This document shows, piece by piece, positions 22,561 to 31,761 of a DNA stretch of 64,000 nt (position 1 is the first letter of the stretch; every line of letters begins with the position of its first letter). This stretch comes from Arthrobacter sp. cf158 (lineage in GTDB: Bacteria > Actinomycetota > Actinomycetes > Actinomycetales > Micrococcaceae): assembly GCF_900106835.1 (NCBI RefSeq), contig NZ_FNNR01000006.1, forward strand, positions 310,001-374,000, given 5' to 3'. The notes under the pieces are model-generated. The model worked only from the letters and a program-made list of their open reading frames with translations. It was not told the origin of the DNA and ran no database searches. Both the position numbers and the translations under genes were made by a program.

Positions 22561-25275
22561 ATGGGTGTTTTGCGGCGATCAATCGCGCTGTCCACAGGCT
22601 TGGTGGTGTTTGCCACCGGCCTGTTTTTCGTACAGGCCCCGGCAACGGCCGTTCCCCTGCCTGGTCCTGATAATCCGAACGTCCAGTTCGTGGAGGGCAC
22701 GCCGCACTCGGAGCATTTGTTCGACACGCCGCCCGCCGGCAACGCGCCAAAGGGACAGGCCGACGTCGATTCCCTCCTCCGTGACGGCGCCGCGGCAGCA
22801 GGGCCCGGCGGGGACATCCGCGTCCGGCTGGTGACCGCCACGCTGGCGGACAACACCAACCCGGTCTCCATGGCCGAGGCCGAGAAGGCTGTGGCGGCAA
22901 CCAGTAAATATTGGCAGGCGATGACGGCCAACAAGCTGTCCATGTCCGTTGCCAGCAAGGTTGCCGGGCACCCGTCCAAGGCGAAGTCCACTGACAGTTA
23001 CAGCACCATCATTTCCACGATCACCAGCGAGCTGAAATGGTCTGCGAGCCCTTACACGGCGCTGGTCATTTTCATCCCGACTGCCACGTTGTCCGGAAAC
23101 GCGCTGGGCGCCGGATACAGCAGTGGCAGTTACAGCGGCAGGGTCCTTCTGCCGCAGATCAGCAACTTCTCCAACAATGTGATGAGCCATGAGTTCGGGC
23201 ACGTGATTGGCATGATGCATGCCGACGCGTTGCAGTGCGGCAGCGGCGCGTCCGACGTCGGGGTCAACAGCAATGGCCAGTTCACGGATTCGTCCTGCTA
23301 TATCCGCGAATATGGCGACACCACGGACATCATGGGTGCAGCCCAATGGAACTCGCCCGTGATCAGCTCCACCTTCTGGGACTACGGTGGGCTGGGCCGC
23401 GGCGACGAGATCCGCGATATTGGTGTTGCCGCCGGCGTCAAGAGTTACACGCTCAAGCCGTGGGGTGGCACCGAGGCCCAGAGGGCCATCAAGTTCACTG
23501 ATCCCGTCAGCCGGGAAGTCTACTATCTGGAACTTCGGCAGCCTGTTGGGTACGACAGCTACCTTTCGGGGGGCAACAAGGGCGTCAAGATCGTCCAGCG
23601 CGGTGGCGCCACGATTGCCTCGTCGCTCATCCTCATGCCGGATACCAGGCCATTCAGCGGTTGGTACAGCCCCAACCATGCATGGCAGGCCGGCAGCACC
23701 TTCACCACGTACACGGGCACCATGGTGACCATCAATTCTGTCAGTGCCACGTCGGCCACTGTGACCATCAATGCCGATCCCAAGCTCAAGGCGCGAATGA
23801 GCTTCTCCGCTGGAGATTTTGACGGTGACAAGCTGCCCGACGTCATTTCCCGGGAAACGGACGGATCGCTGCTGCTGTTCGCGGGTCTACCCGGCAACCG
23901 CCTGGAGGATCCGGTGCGCATCGGCTCAGGCTGGGACATTTTCAACGCGGTGTTGGGGACTTCCGATGTCAACGGCGACGGCTTTGCGGACATCCTGGCG
24001 CGCAGCAGCGACGGCGCCCTGTGGCTCTACCCGGGCAACGGCAAGGGTGGTTTCCACTCCAGGACCCAGGTTGGCGTTGGCTGGCAGGGCTTCACCCAGT
24101 TGGTGACGCCCGGCGACTTCAACGGTGACGGCCGCAACGACGTGATCGCGGCCGACCCCGACGGCGTCCTGTGGCTCTACCCCGGCAACGGTTCGGGCGG
24201 TTTCCTTGCCCGCACGCAGCTGGGCCAGGGCTGGGACGTGTTCACAAGCCTCGCCCCGGCCGGCTCCTTTGGTGGCGGTTCGGCAGGGCTCCTGGCCCGC
24301 TCCGCCGACGGAACGCTTTTTGCCTACCCAGGAGATGGCAAGGGCGGCTTCCTGCCGCGTGCCGCCGTCGGAAGCGGTTGGAACCTGGCGGGCAGCATCA
24401 TTGGCGGGCAGGACTTTACCGGCGACAGAAACGCAGATGTCCTGACTGTCAACGGTTCCGGCATGAGCCTGTACCCGGGTGACGGTTCCGGCTTCGCGGA
24501 CCGCCTGGCGATCGGAACCGGGTGGAACCAGTTCAGCCAGGTGTGGGAAGCAGGAGATTTCGACGGCGATGCCGTGGCTGACATCCTGGCGCGCGGCACC
24601 AATGGTGTGCTGTGGCTCTACCCCGGCAACGGTTCGGGCGGCTTCCTGCCCCGGGTCCAGGTGGGAACGGGCTGGAACGTCTTTACTGCCGTGGTCAGTG
24701 CCGGCGATTTCGACGGCGATGGTCACCCCGATCTTGTTGCCCGGGCTTCGGACGGTTCACTGTGGCTGTATCCGAGCGACGGGAAGGCCCAATTCCTGGC
24801 CCGCAAGCAGATTGGCACGGGTTGGCAGGGCTTCACCCAACTGCTTGCTCCGGGTGATTTCAACGGCGACGGCAAGGCTGACATCGTGGCCCAGTCTGCC
24901 GATGGCGTGTTGTGGCTGTATCCCGGAAACGGGGCCGGCGGTTTCCTGGCACGCAAGCAGATCGGCACAGGGTGGGACATGTTCAACCTGGTCCTGCAGG
25001 CCGGCGATTTCACTGGCGACGGCAAGGAAGACCTCCTGGGCCGAGGCTCCGACGGTGGGCTGTGGCTCTACCCGGGCAACGGCAACGGCGGGTTCCTGGC
25101 CCGTTCCTACCTGGGTTCCGGGTGGAACATGTTCTCCAGCGTTGCAGCCTTGGGGGACGGCTTCACGGGCACTGGCGACCCGTCCGTCGTCGGGGTGGCC
25201 GGTGATGGGACCCTGCTCATGTACTCCGGAACGGGTGCCGGCAAGTTCAAGCCGGTGATGCTGAACCCGCGGTAG
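22561..25275 (+). CDS. Secreted zinc metalloprotease-like protein with FG-GAP/VCBS repeats
   Basis: 904 residues. A Sec signal peptide (basic MGVLRRS, hydrophobic core, PATA cleavage near residue 30) is followed by a zincin domain with HEFGHVIGMMH (210-220), the HExxHxxGxxH signature of metzincin-type proteases. From about residue 415 to the end run nearly a dozen FG-GAP/VCBS-type repeats built on GDFNGDGKADIVA and GVLWLYPGNG units. Their DxDxDG-like loops suggest calcium binding and a beta-propeller. The prediction is an extracellular protease with an adhesive or substrate-binding tail. ATG 22561 has GGGAG 5 bases upstream. Single gene. Confidence 0.88.
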   Translation: MGVLRRSIALSTGLVVFATGLFFVQAPATAVPLPGPDNPNVQFVEGTPHSEHLFDTPPAGNAPKGQADVDSLLRDGAAAAGPGGDIRVRLVTATLADNTNPVSMAEAEKAVAATSKYWQAMTANKLSMSVASKVAGHPSKAKSTDSYSTIISTITSELKWSASPYTALVIFIPTATLSGNALGAGYSSGSYSGRVLLPQISNFSNNVMSHEFGHVIGMMHADALQCGSGASDVGVNSNGQFTDSSCYIREYGDTTDIMGAAQWNSPVISSTFWDYGGLGRGDEIRDIGVAAGVKSYTLKPWGGTEAQRAIKFTDPVSREVYYLELRQPVGYDSYLSGGNKGVKIVQRGGATIASSLILMPDTRPFSGWYSPNHAWQAGSTFTTYTGTMVTINSVSATSATVTINADPKLKARMSFSAGDFDGDKLPDVISRETDGSLLLFAGLPGNRLEDPVRIGSGWDIFNAVLGTSDVNGDGFADILARSSDGALWLYPGNGKGGFHSRTQVGVGWQGFTQLVTPGDFNGDGRNDVIAADPDGVLWLYPGNGSGGFLARTQLGQGWDVFTSLAPAGSFGGGSAGLLARSADGTLFAYPGDGKGGFLPRAAVGSGWNLAGSIIGGQDFTGDRNADVLTVNGSGMSLYPGDGSGFADRLAIGTGWNQFSQVWEAGDFDGDAVADILARGTNGVLWLYPGNGSGGFLPRVQVGTGWNVFTAVVSAGDFDGDGHPDLVARASDGSLWLYPSDGKAQFLARKQIGTGWQGFTQLLAPGDFNGDGKADIVAQSADGVLWLYPGNGAGGFLARKQIGTGWDMFNLVLQAGDFTGDGKEDLLGRGSDGGLWLYPGNGNGGFLARSYLGSGWNMFSSVAALGDGFTGTGDPSVVGVAGDGTLLMYSGTGAGKFKPVMLNPR

Positions 25276-25343
25276 CTCCACGGGGTAGCGCGCTACGCGT
25301 TCCCTCCCGGTTGCCTCGGCCCGGGGTGTGTCCGGCACAGCGA

Positions 25344-25379
25344 AAAGCCCGGAATGTCAGGTGGCATTCCGGGCTTTCG
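25344..25379. terminator. Terminator between convergent genes
   Basis: A 13-bp stem AAAGCCCGGAATG (25344-25356) with CATTCCGGGCTTT (25365-25377). The A-run on one side and T-run on the other allow it to act for both the metalloprotease gene and the transporter gene. Confidence 0.85.
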
Positions 25380-25420
25380 CCGCTCCGGACCCCGACTAAC
25401 CGGGAAGGAGCGTGCAGGAC

Positions 25421-26758
25421 TTAGGCGTGCTGCGCGTGCTTGTGGAGGCCGAGCTCCGCGGTGGGAACCTTGGCGGATTCGCGGGCGGTAATGGCTGAGA
25501 CAGCTGCGATCACGCAGATCACGGCGGTGAAGATGGAAATCTGGACCCATCCGCCCGGCTTGGTGCCGCCCAGTGCGGTCACGATTGCGGGGGCGAAGCC
25601 TGCCATGAGGAAGCCGAGCTGCGTGCCGATGGCCAGTCCGGAGAAGCGGACCTTGGTGCTGAACATTTCACCGTAGAAGGACGGCCACACGGCGTTGGCG
25701 GCAGCGTATCCGAAGGAGAAGAACACGATGGAAACCAGGAACATCAACGGCACATTGCCCGACTCGAGCGTCAGCAGGAACACCGGTGTCATGATGGCGC
25801 TGGCGATTGCTCCGTAGATGAAGACGGGCTTCCGGCCGATCTTGTCCGCAAGCATGCCGAACAAGGGCTGGGTTCCGAGGGCCACGACGTTGGCCGCGAC
25901 CACCAGCCACAGTGTGATGGTGCTGTTCACGTGGGCAACGTCCTGGGCGTACTTGATCGCCAGGGTTCCAAAAACGGTGCTCACTGCGGCAATGAAGGCG
26001 CAGCAGACCACGCGGAGAACATCGCGCCAGTGCAATCGCAGGAGGTCGGCAACGGGAAGCTTGGAGATCTGGTTGTTCTTCTTGGCCTCGGCGAATGCCG
26101 GCGGCTCGTGCAGGGTGCGGCGAATGAAGTAGGCCACCATGACAACCACTGCGCTGAGCCAGAACGGGATGCGCCAGCCGATGCCGTACTTAATCTCATC
26201 GGGCAGTGCCACCACGGGAATGAAGACGAGGGCTGCGAGAATCTGGCCACCCTGGGTACCGGTCAGGGTCCACGAGGTGAAGAAGGACCGGCGGTTGTCC
26301 GGGGCGTGCTCCAACGTCATGGAGGAGGCGCCGGCCTGCTCGCCGGCGGCTGAGAGGCCCTGGCACAGGCGGGCCAGGACCAGCAGGACGGGCGCCCACC
26401 AGCCGATGGTCTTGAAGTCCGGGAGGCAGCCGATCACGAAGGTGGCGGCACCCATCAGGACCAGGGTGAACATGAGGACCTTTTGCCGCCCGATCCGGTC
26501 ACCGAAGTGGCCCAGAATGACGGCGCCCACTGGGCGGGCGACGTAGGCGAAGCCGAACGTCGCGAAGGACATGATGGCTGCGTTGGCGTCTGCGTCCGGG
26601 AAGAACACATGCGGAAAAATCAGGGCCGCTGCCGAGCCGAAGATGAAGAAGTCGTAGTACTCCACGGCGCTGCCAAGGAAGCTGGCAAGCGCTGCTTTCT
26701 TGGGAGTTCCGGTGGTTGTTTCAGTGCCTGGCGTCGCTGACGGCATTGTTTGGCTCAT
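25421..26758 (-). CDS. MHS-family MFS transporter (metabolite:H+ symporter), probably shikimate/aromatic acid uptake
   Basis: 445 residues with 12 helices. The MHS-specific start ASFLGSAVEYYDFFIFGSAAALIFP and the inter-helix motif GHFGDRIGRQKVL place it with ShiA/ProP-type symporters, as do GEQAGASSMTLEHAP and the mid-loop GMLADKIGRKP. Its neighbours are a catabolic quinate/shikimate dehydrogenase and dehydroshikimate dehydratase, so shikimate, dehydroshikimate, quinate or protocatechuate is the likely substrate (inference from context). AAGGAA precedes ATG 26758. It faces an IclR gene across a region with two related operator-like sites. Confidence 0.85.
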   Translation of the reverse strand: MSQTMPSATPGTETTTGTPKKAALASFLGSAVEYYDFFIFGSAAALIFPHVFFPDADANAAIMSFATFGFAYVARPVGAVILGHFGDRIGRQKVLMFTLVLMGAATFVIGCLPDFKTIGWWAPVLLVLARLCQGLSAAGEQAGASSMTLEHAPDNRRSFFTSWTLTGTQGGQILAALVFIPVVALPDEIKYGIGWRIPFWLSAVVVMVAYFIRRTLHEPPAFAEAKKNNQISKLPVADLLRLHWRDVLRVVCCAFIAAVSTVFGTLAIKYAQDVAHVNSTITLWLVVAANVVALGTQPLFGMLADKIGRKPVFIYGAIASAIMTPVFLLTLESGNVPLMFLVSIVFFSFGYAAANAVWPSFYGEMFSTKVRFSGLAIGTQLGFLMAGFAPAIVTALGGTKPGGWVQISIFTAVICVIAAVSAITARESAKVPTAELGLHKHAQHA

Positions 26759-26847
26759 GGGGGGTTCCTTCTGTGACGACGATGTCGCGGATCTAGCTTC
26801 AAAGGGAAGACCAGAGCGAGGTGCGGCCGGATCATCCCGAAAGTAAC

Positions 26848-26953
26848 CACATGGTGAGAGCTACTTGTGCAATACAGCAATACTGGCTGTGAGTGGGGTC
26901 ACTTGTCAAGAGATGTCACCACCATCTAGAAATAGCTCTCACCATGTGAGAGC
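26848..26953. promoter_or_regulatory. Divergent IclR operator pair and promoter
   Basis: A perfect palindrome with 8-bp arms GCTCTCAC and GTGAGAGC and spacer CAT lies at 26935-26953. An inverted partial copy, CACATGGTGAGAGCTA, starts at 26848. TTGTCA (26903-26908) and TAGAAA (26927-26932), 18 bases apart, form a candidate rightward promoter whose start point falls inside the palindrome. This suggests autorepression of the IclR gene and control of the transporter. Confidence 0.6.
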
Positions 26954-26961
26954 ATCGAGTT

Positions 26962-27732
26962 ATGAGTGTGAAAGAGGACACAAAGACCGACATGGTCGGC
27001 AAAGCCCTAAGCCTGCTGGTACTTCTGGGCAATGAACCGCGCGGTGCAAGTGCGGCTGATCTGGCCCGGAGTGCCAGCCTGCCGTTCAGCACCACCTATC
27101 GCCTGCTGGGCTCCCTGACGCGTGACGGATTCGTGGACTATGAGCCTGATGGGCGCCGCTACCACCTGGGCTTGCGCGTGTTCCAGCTCGGCCAGCGGGT
27201 CTCCAATCACCACGGCTTCGCCGCGACGGCCCTGCCTGTCCTCCAGCGCGTCACGGAGCGAACCCATGAGGCAACCATCCTGTCCGTCCGTGATGGCAAT
27301 CATCACCTCACGGTCAACAAGGTGGATGGACCCAAGACCTTCCGTGTCACCAGCGACCCCGGGCATCTGGGCGCGCTGCACACCACCTCGGTTGGCAAGG
27401 CGATCGTGGCGTTTGAGGAAGAGATCGAGCGGAAGCGCCTCCTGGAGGAGCTGCCCCTGGATCCATTGACCCAGCACTCCATTACCGATCGCGACAAGTT
27501 CCGCGAAGAAATCGAGCAGGTGCGCCGGCAGGGATATGCCGTCATGGATGAAGAGAATGAGGTGGGCATGCGGGCCGTCGCTGTGCCGGTCCTCAACTCG
27601 CAGGGTCATGCTTTTGCGTCCCTGGCCACGGCCGTGCCGGTGTTCCGCCTCACCATGGAGGAACTCATTGCGCACGTCCCCACGCTGCAGGAGGCCGCGG
27701 CTGAACTCGCGGCCAGGCTGCCCCAGCGCTGA
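26962..27732 (+). CDS. IclR family transcriptional regulator
   Basis: 256 residues with an N-terminal winged helix (GKALSLLVLLGNEPRGASAADLARSASLPFSTTYRLL region) and a C-terminal effector domain with LGALHTTSVGKAIVAF and MDEENEVGMRAVAVPVLN. It lies 8 bases beyond its putative operator palindrome, divergent from the MHS transporter. It probably controls uptake and entry of the aromatic substrate. This is distinct from the PcaR-type protein at 37981. Confidence 0.88.
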   Translation: MSVKEDTKTDMVGKALSLLVLLGNEPRGASAADLARSASLPFSTTYRLLGSLTRDGFVDYEPDGRRYHLGLRVFQLGQRVSNHHGFAATALPVLQRVTERTHEATILSVRDGNHHLTVNKVDGPKTFRVTSDPGHLGALHTTSVGKAIVAFEEEIERKRLLEELPLDPLTQHSITDRDKFREEIEQVRRQGYAVMDEENEVGMRAVAVPVLNSQGHAFASLATAVPVFRLTMEELIAHVPTLQEAAAELAARLPQR

Positions 27733-27753
27733 GTCCCGCGATGCACGCCCGCT

Positions 27754-27892
27754 CGTTGTGAGGCCCGCTTTGCGCCCCGGATTCCCGGAATACCGCGCAG
27801 AGCAGGCCCCGCAACGCGAGGGTCCTCGTTGTGAGGCTCGCTTTGCGCTCCGGATTCCCGGAATGCCGCGCAGAGCAGGCCCCGCAACGCGA
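27754..27892. repeat. 73-bp stem-loop tandem repeat, array A (2 units)
   Basis: Two units, starting at 27754 and 27827 (period 73). Each runs CGTTGTGAGGC-CGCTTTGCGC ... GCGCAGAGCAGGCCCCGCAAC; the two halves are imperfect inverted repeats able to form a long hairpin. The rest of the 27733-28043 gap holds only a palindrome at 27921. The same family forms array B at 37720-37962. Confidence 0.85.
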
Positions 27893-27920
27893 CCTCACAA
27901 AAACTTCGGCGCTCAGTAAA

Positions 27921-27969
27921 TGTTCGCGATAAGAACAAGCGTGCGGAATATGAACACTTGTAGTAATCT
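27921..27969 (+). promoter_or_regulatory. Putative regulator site and promoter of the shikimate/pca operon
   Basis: TGTTC (27921-27925) and GAACA (27933-27937) form a perfect palindrome with a 7-base spacer. A -10-like TAATCT follows at 27964-27969. The palindrome would be centred near -47, an activator-like position, which fits PcaR/PobR-type IclR regulators (inference). Confidence 0.45.
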
Positions 27970-28043
27970 AAATAACACCCCGGCAAGCGGCGCCCCGGAA
28001 AGCGCCAAAAAGCCCGCGGTGCTGAAGTCAAAGGAGCTTTAGG

Positions 28044-28952
28044 ATGAGCAACCGAGCCGAATCCGTTCTGGTGGGCCTCATAGGTGAAGGCGTCATGCCC
28101 TCGCTCACGCCGCCCATGCACGAACGCGAAGCCGATGTGCAGGGCCTTCGCTTGCTGTACCGCCCCATTGACCTGCTGGAACTGGCACTGCCGGCCGCCG
28201 CCGTCGGGGATCTCCTCACCGCAGCCCACCGCATGGGCTTCAATGGCCTGAACATCACGCACCCCTGCAAGCAGTTGGTGCTTGAGCACCTTGATGAAAT
28301 TTCCGACGACGCTGCGCGCCTGGGTGCCGTGAATACGGTCCTGATTCGGGATGGTCGGTTTATCGGCCACAACACAGACTTCTCGGGCTTCGGTTCGGCG
28401 CTCGCCGACGGACTCCCGAACGCCAAGCTGAACCGTGTGGTCCAGCTCGGCGCGGGCGGTGCCGGCTCGGCCGTTGCTTACGCGCTCCTCACCGCCGGCG
28501 TCAGCACGCTGGACCTGGTGGACATGGACCCTGCCCGCGCTGCGGAACGCGCTTCCGAGTTGGGCGCACTCTTCCCCGAAGCCACGGTCACGCCGCGCAG
28601 CACTGACGAACTCGGGCAGATCATGCCGCTTGCCGACGGCCTGGTGCACTGCACCCCGATCGGCATGGCCGCCCACCCGGGACTGCCCCTGGACATCGAA
28701 CTCCTGGAGCCACGCCACTGGGTGGCTGACATCGTCTACCGCCCCATCGAAACGCAACTGGTCCGCGAAGCGCGTGCCAAGGGCTGCGACGTCCTCGACG
28801 GCGGCAGGATGGCGGTGGGTCAGGCAGCCGACGCTTTCCAGCTCATTACAGGACGTCAAGCCGACCGGGAGCGGATGCGGGCACACTTCCTGGAACTCAT
28901 CGCAGTGGAAGACGCGGCGGCGGCCCCCGAGCTGACGAAGGCAGGCCACTGA
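28044..28952 (+). CDS. qsuD: Quinate/shikimate dehydrogenase (catabolic AroE homologue)
   Basis: 302 residues. Substrate-binding SLTPPMHE uses Ser20-x-Thr22. The Thr, in place of the Ser of biosynthetic AroE, is known from corynebacterial quinate/shikimate dehydrogenase, where it leaves room for quinate. Catalytic Lys76 (ITHPCKQ) and Asp112 (HNTDFSGF) are present, and GAGGAG (136-141) binds the nicotinamide cofactor. It oxidises shikimate to 3-dehydroshikimate (and perhaps quinate to dehydroquinate). First gene of the catabolic operon; its stop overlaps the next start by 1 base (TGATG). Confidence 0.88.
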   Translation: MSNRAESVLVGLIGEGVMPSLTPPMHEREADVQGLRLLYRPIDLLELALPAAAVGDLLTAAHRMGFNGLNITHPCKQLVLEHLDEISDDAARLGAVNTVLIRDGRFIGHNTDFSGFGSALADGLPNAKLNRVVQLGAGGAGSAVAYALLTAGVSTLDLVDMDPARAAERASELGALFPEATVTPRSTDELGQIMPLADGLVHCTPIGMAAHPGLPLDIELLEPRHWVADIVYRPIETQLVREARAKGCDVLDGGRMAVGQAADAFQLITGRQADRERMRAHFLELIAVEDAAAAPELTKAGH

Positions 28953-30838
28953 TGCGCACCGGTATCGCCACTGTCTGCCTGTCCGGCACGCTGAAGGAAA
29001 AGATGCAGGCCTGCGCCATTGCGGGCTTCGATGGCATCGAGATCTTTGAGCAGGACCTCGTCACGTCCCCGCACAGCCCGGAAGAAGTCCGGAAAATGGC
29101 CGCCGACCTCGGTCTGGGCCTGGACCTCTACCAGCCTTTCCGGGATTTCGACGGCGTTACCCCGGAGCTGCTCAAGGCCAACCTCAAGCGGGCCGAGGCC
29201 AAGTTCAAGCTCATGTCACGCCTGGGCATGGACACCATCCTGGTCTGCTCCAACGTGGCGACAGCCACCATCGACGACGACGATCTCAGGGCCGAGCAGC
29301 TCGCAGAATTGGCAGAGTTGGCCGGGGCGCACGGCGTCAAGGTTGCCTACGAAGCCCTGGCGTGGGGCAAATACGTCAACGACTACGAGCACGCCTACCG
29401 CTTGGTTGAGATGGTGGACCACCCCAACCTCGGAACTTGCCTGGACTCCTTCCACATCCTGTCCCGCGACTGGGACACCGCGCCGATCGAGCAGATCAAC
29501 GCGGAGAAAATCTTCTTCGTCCAGGTTGCCGACGCCCCCAAACTCTCCATGGACGTGCTGTCCTGGAGCCGCCACTACCGGGTTTTCCCGGGTGAGGGAC
29601 AGTTCGAACTCGCCAAGTTCATGGGACACGTTGTCCGCGCCGGGTACACGGGTCCGGTATCGCTTGAGGTTTTCAACGACGTCTTCCGTCAGTCGGACAC
29701 CGAGCGCACCGCCGTGGACGCCATGCGGTCGCTCATTTGGCTGGAGGAGCAGAGCGCCAAGTGGCTCGCCAGCAGCGCTGCGGAAACCGGAACTGGGACC
29801 GCGGCCGGCAATCGCGGTGCGTCCCGCCGTCGTTATCCCATGGAACTTGCCACGCTGCCCAAGGTGAACGAGCCCGCTGGTTTCAACTTCGCCGAGGTCA
29901 AGGCCGACGACACCGCGCAGCTTGAGAAGCTCCTGGGCCAGCTCGGCTTCGAGTTCGAAGGCCGCCACCGCACCAAGGACGTCCAGCTCTGGACCATGGG
30001 CCAGGCGCGCGTCATCATCAACGAACAGGCGGCCTCGCACTCGGAACCGGCTATCGCCGCTTTGGGGTTCGACGTCGATTCTCCAGTGATTGCCTCCGCT
30101 CGTGCCCAGCAACTCAAGGCGCCCGTGGTTGCCCGCAAGGTCCAGGCCGACGAGGAAGTCTTCCAAGGCATCTCCGCCCCGGACTCCACGGAGATCTTCC
30201 TGTGCCAGGGAAGCCCGGACGGCACCGCCGCGTGGACACACGAGTTCGGCGAGGGCCTGGACCACGCGTCCAGTGCGCAGAACGCTGTGATTGACCACGT
30301 GAACCTGGCCCAGCCGTGGCAGCACTTCGATGAAGCCGTCCTCTTCTACACCAGTGCCCTGGCCCTGGAACCGCAGCCATTTGCGGAAGTCCCGAGCCCC
30401 AGCGGCTTGGTGCGCTCGCAGGTTATGGAAACCAGCACTGGCGCGGTCAGGCTGGTCCTGAACCTGGCGCCCGCCCAGCAAGCCCAGGAAACAGCACGCA
30501 AAACGTACCAGGAACACATCGCGTTCGCCGTGGACGACCTCGTGGCCACGGCCCGGTCCGCCCGCGATCGCGGCCTCGAGTTCCTGCAGATTCCGGCCAA
30601 TTATTACGAGGACCTGGATGCCCGGTTCGATCTCGAACCCGGCTTCCTGGCCACCCTCAAGGAGCTCAACCTCCTGTATGACCGGGACGCCAACGGCGAA
30701 TTCCTCCACTTCTACACAGCCACTGTGGGCAGTGTGTTCTTCGAAATGGTGGAGCGCCGCGGCAACTATGACGGCTACGGGGCGCCAAACGCTCCGGTAC
30801 GTCACGCCGTCCAATACGACTCGCTTCACCGGGTGTAG
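28952..30838 (+). CDS. qsuB: 3-Dehydroshikimate dehydratase fused to HPPD-like VOC domain (QsuB type)
   Basis: 628 residues. The N-terminal TIM barrel (about 1-280) is of the xylose-isomerase-like type and carries metal ligands Glu134, Asp165, Gln191 and Glu239, matching dehydroshikimate dehydratases. The C-terminal half (about 300-628) resembles 4-hydroxyphenylpyruvate dioxygenase (two VOC modules, e.g. VIDHVNLAQPWQHFDEAVLFYTSAL and VGSVFFEMVERRG). The reaction is dehydration of 3-dehydroshikimate to protocatechuate, which the next two genes consume. No dehydroquinate dehydratase is in the window, so quinate use would need one from elsewhere. Confidence 0.9.
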   Translation: MRTGIATVCLSGTLKEKMQACAIAGFDGIEIFEQDLVTSPHSPEEVRKMAADLGLGLDLYQPFRDFDGVTPELLKANLKRAEAKFKLMSRLGMDTILVCSNVATATIDDDDLRAEQLAELAELAGAHGVKVAYEALAWGKYVNDYEHAYRLVEMVDHPNLGTCLDSFHILSRDWDTAPIEQINAEKIFFVQVADAPKLSMDVLSWSRHYRVFPGEGQFELAKFMGHVVRAGYTGPVSLEVFNDVFRQSDTERTAVDAMRSLIWLEEQSAKWLASSAAETGTGTAAGNRGASRRRYPMELATLPKVNEPAGFNFAEVKADDTAQLEKLLGQLGFEFEGRHRTKDVQLWTMGQARVIINEQAASHSEPAIAALGFDVDSPVIASARAQQLKAPVVARKVQADEEVFQGISAPDSTEIFLCQGSPDGTAAWTHEFGEGLDHASSAQNAVIDHVNLAQPWQHFDEAVLFYTSALALEPQPFAEVPSPSGLVRSQVMETSTGAVRLVLNLAPAQQAQETARKTYQEHIAFAVDDLVATARSARDRGLEFLQIPANYYEDLDARFDLEPGFLATLKELNLLYDRDANGEFLHFYTATVGSVFFEMVERRGNYDGYGAPNAPVRHAVQYDSLHRV

Positions 30839-30887
30839 GCCCGCTGCCCATAAACCAGAAGAACCCGTCAACCGAAAGGAGCCGGCC

Positions 30888-31757
30888 GTGCCACAGGAAC
30901 AGACAGCACAGGCGCTCGAATCAGAGGAACTCGTGCCGCCCGCTGAGCCACACGCCGCACACGAGTCCAAGAAGGTGGAAACCCAGGCAGATCTCAGTGC
31001 TGAGATCAAAGCCATGGGCGATCGCTACGCCGAGGCACTGAAGAACGGGCGCGCTCCGGAGACCATGCCGCGCCTGGACTACTCGCCATACCGGAGCAGC
31101 ATCCTGCGCCACCCCACCAAGAGCCTGCACCACGCGGACCCGGAGACAATCGAGCTTTACTCGCCCGCCTTCGGCCACCAGGACGTGCACGCACTGGAAT
31201 CGGACCTGACCATCCAGCACAACGGTGAGCCCCAGGGCGAGCGGATTATTGTTGCCGGCCGCGTGCTTGATGGTGACGGCAGGCCCGTTGCGGGTCAGCT
31301 CGTGGAGATCTGGCAGGCCAACGCATCCGGCCGCTACATCCACAAACGCGATCAGCACCCCGCGCCGCTGGATCCGAACTTCACGGGCGTTGGCCGCTGT
31401 ATCACCGGTGCGGACGGCTCGTACAGCTTCACCACCATCAAGCCCGGCGCGTACCCGTGGAAGAACCACCTGAACGCCTGGCGTCCGGCGCACATCCACT
31501 TCTCCATGTTCGGCTCGGAGTTCACCCAGCGCATCGTCACCCAGATGTACTTCCCGGGCGACCAGCTCTTCCCGCTGGACCCCATCTACCAGTCGATCGT
31601 GGACCAGGACGCGCGTGACCGCCTCGTGGCACAGTACGATCACGAGCTGACGAGCCCGGAGTGGGCGCTCGGTTACAAGTGGGACATCATCCTGACCGGT
31701 TCCAAGCGCACCTGGACCGAAAACGAAGCATACGGCGACGCCGGGGACGAGGAGTAA
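30888..31757 (+). CDS. pcaH: Protocatechuate 3,4-dioxygenase beta subunit
   Basis: 289 residues from GTG 30888 (AAAGGAG 6 bases upstream). An extra acidic, probably disordered N-terminal stretch of about 45 residues precedes the PcaH core: PRLDYSPYRSSILRHP, VEIWQANASGRYIH with a Tyr Fe ligand, GAYPWKNHLNAWRPAHIHFS with the second Tyr and the two His ligands. The Fe(III) enzyme cleaves protocatechuate between the hydroxyls to 3-carboxy-cis,cis-muconate, together with PcaG encoded 4 bases downstream. Confidence 0.93.
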   Translation: MPQEQTAQALESEELVPPAEPHAAHESKKVETQADLSAEIKAMGDRYAEALKNGRAPETMPRLDYSPYRSSILRHPTKSLHHADPETIELYSPAFGHQDVHALESDLTIQHNGEPQGERIIVAGRVLDGDGRPVAGQLVEIWQANASGRYIHKRDQHPAPLDPNFTGVGRCITGADGSYSFTTIKPGAYPWKNHLNAWRPAHIHFSMFGSEFTQRIVTQMYFPGDQLFPLDPIYQSIVDQDARDRLVAQYDHELTSPEWALGYKWDIILTGSKRTWTENEAYGDAGDEE

Positions 31758-31761
31758 GCGC

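Noticed and set aside
26851..26860. Relation between the IclR site GGTGAGAG and the 32-bp repeat core GGTGAGAGAGGGTT
   Set aside because: The shared 8 bases are simple purine-rich sequence; the operator has symmetrical arms and no 32-base period, so I treat it as chance.
27733..27919. Short coding frames across stem-loop array A
   Set aside because: They are formed by the repeat units themselves and have no start signals.
29216..31015. 599-residue leftward open frame opposite qsuB and pcaH
   Set aside because: It crosses two clear genes on the other strand, has no recognisable domain and no convincing ribosome site.
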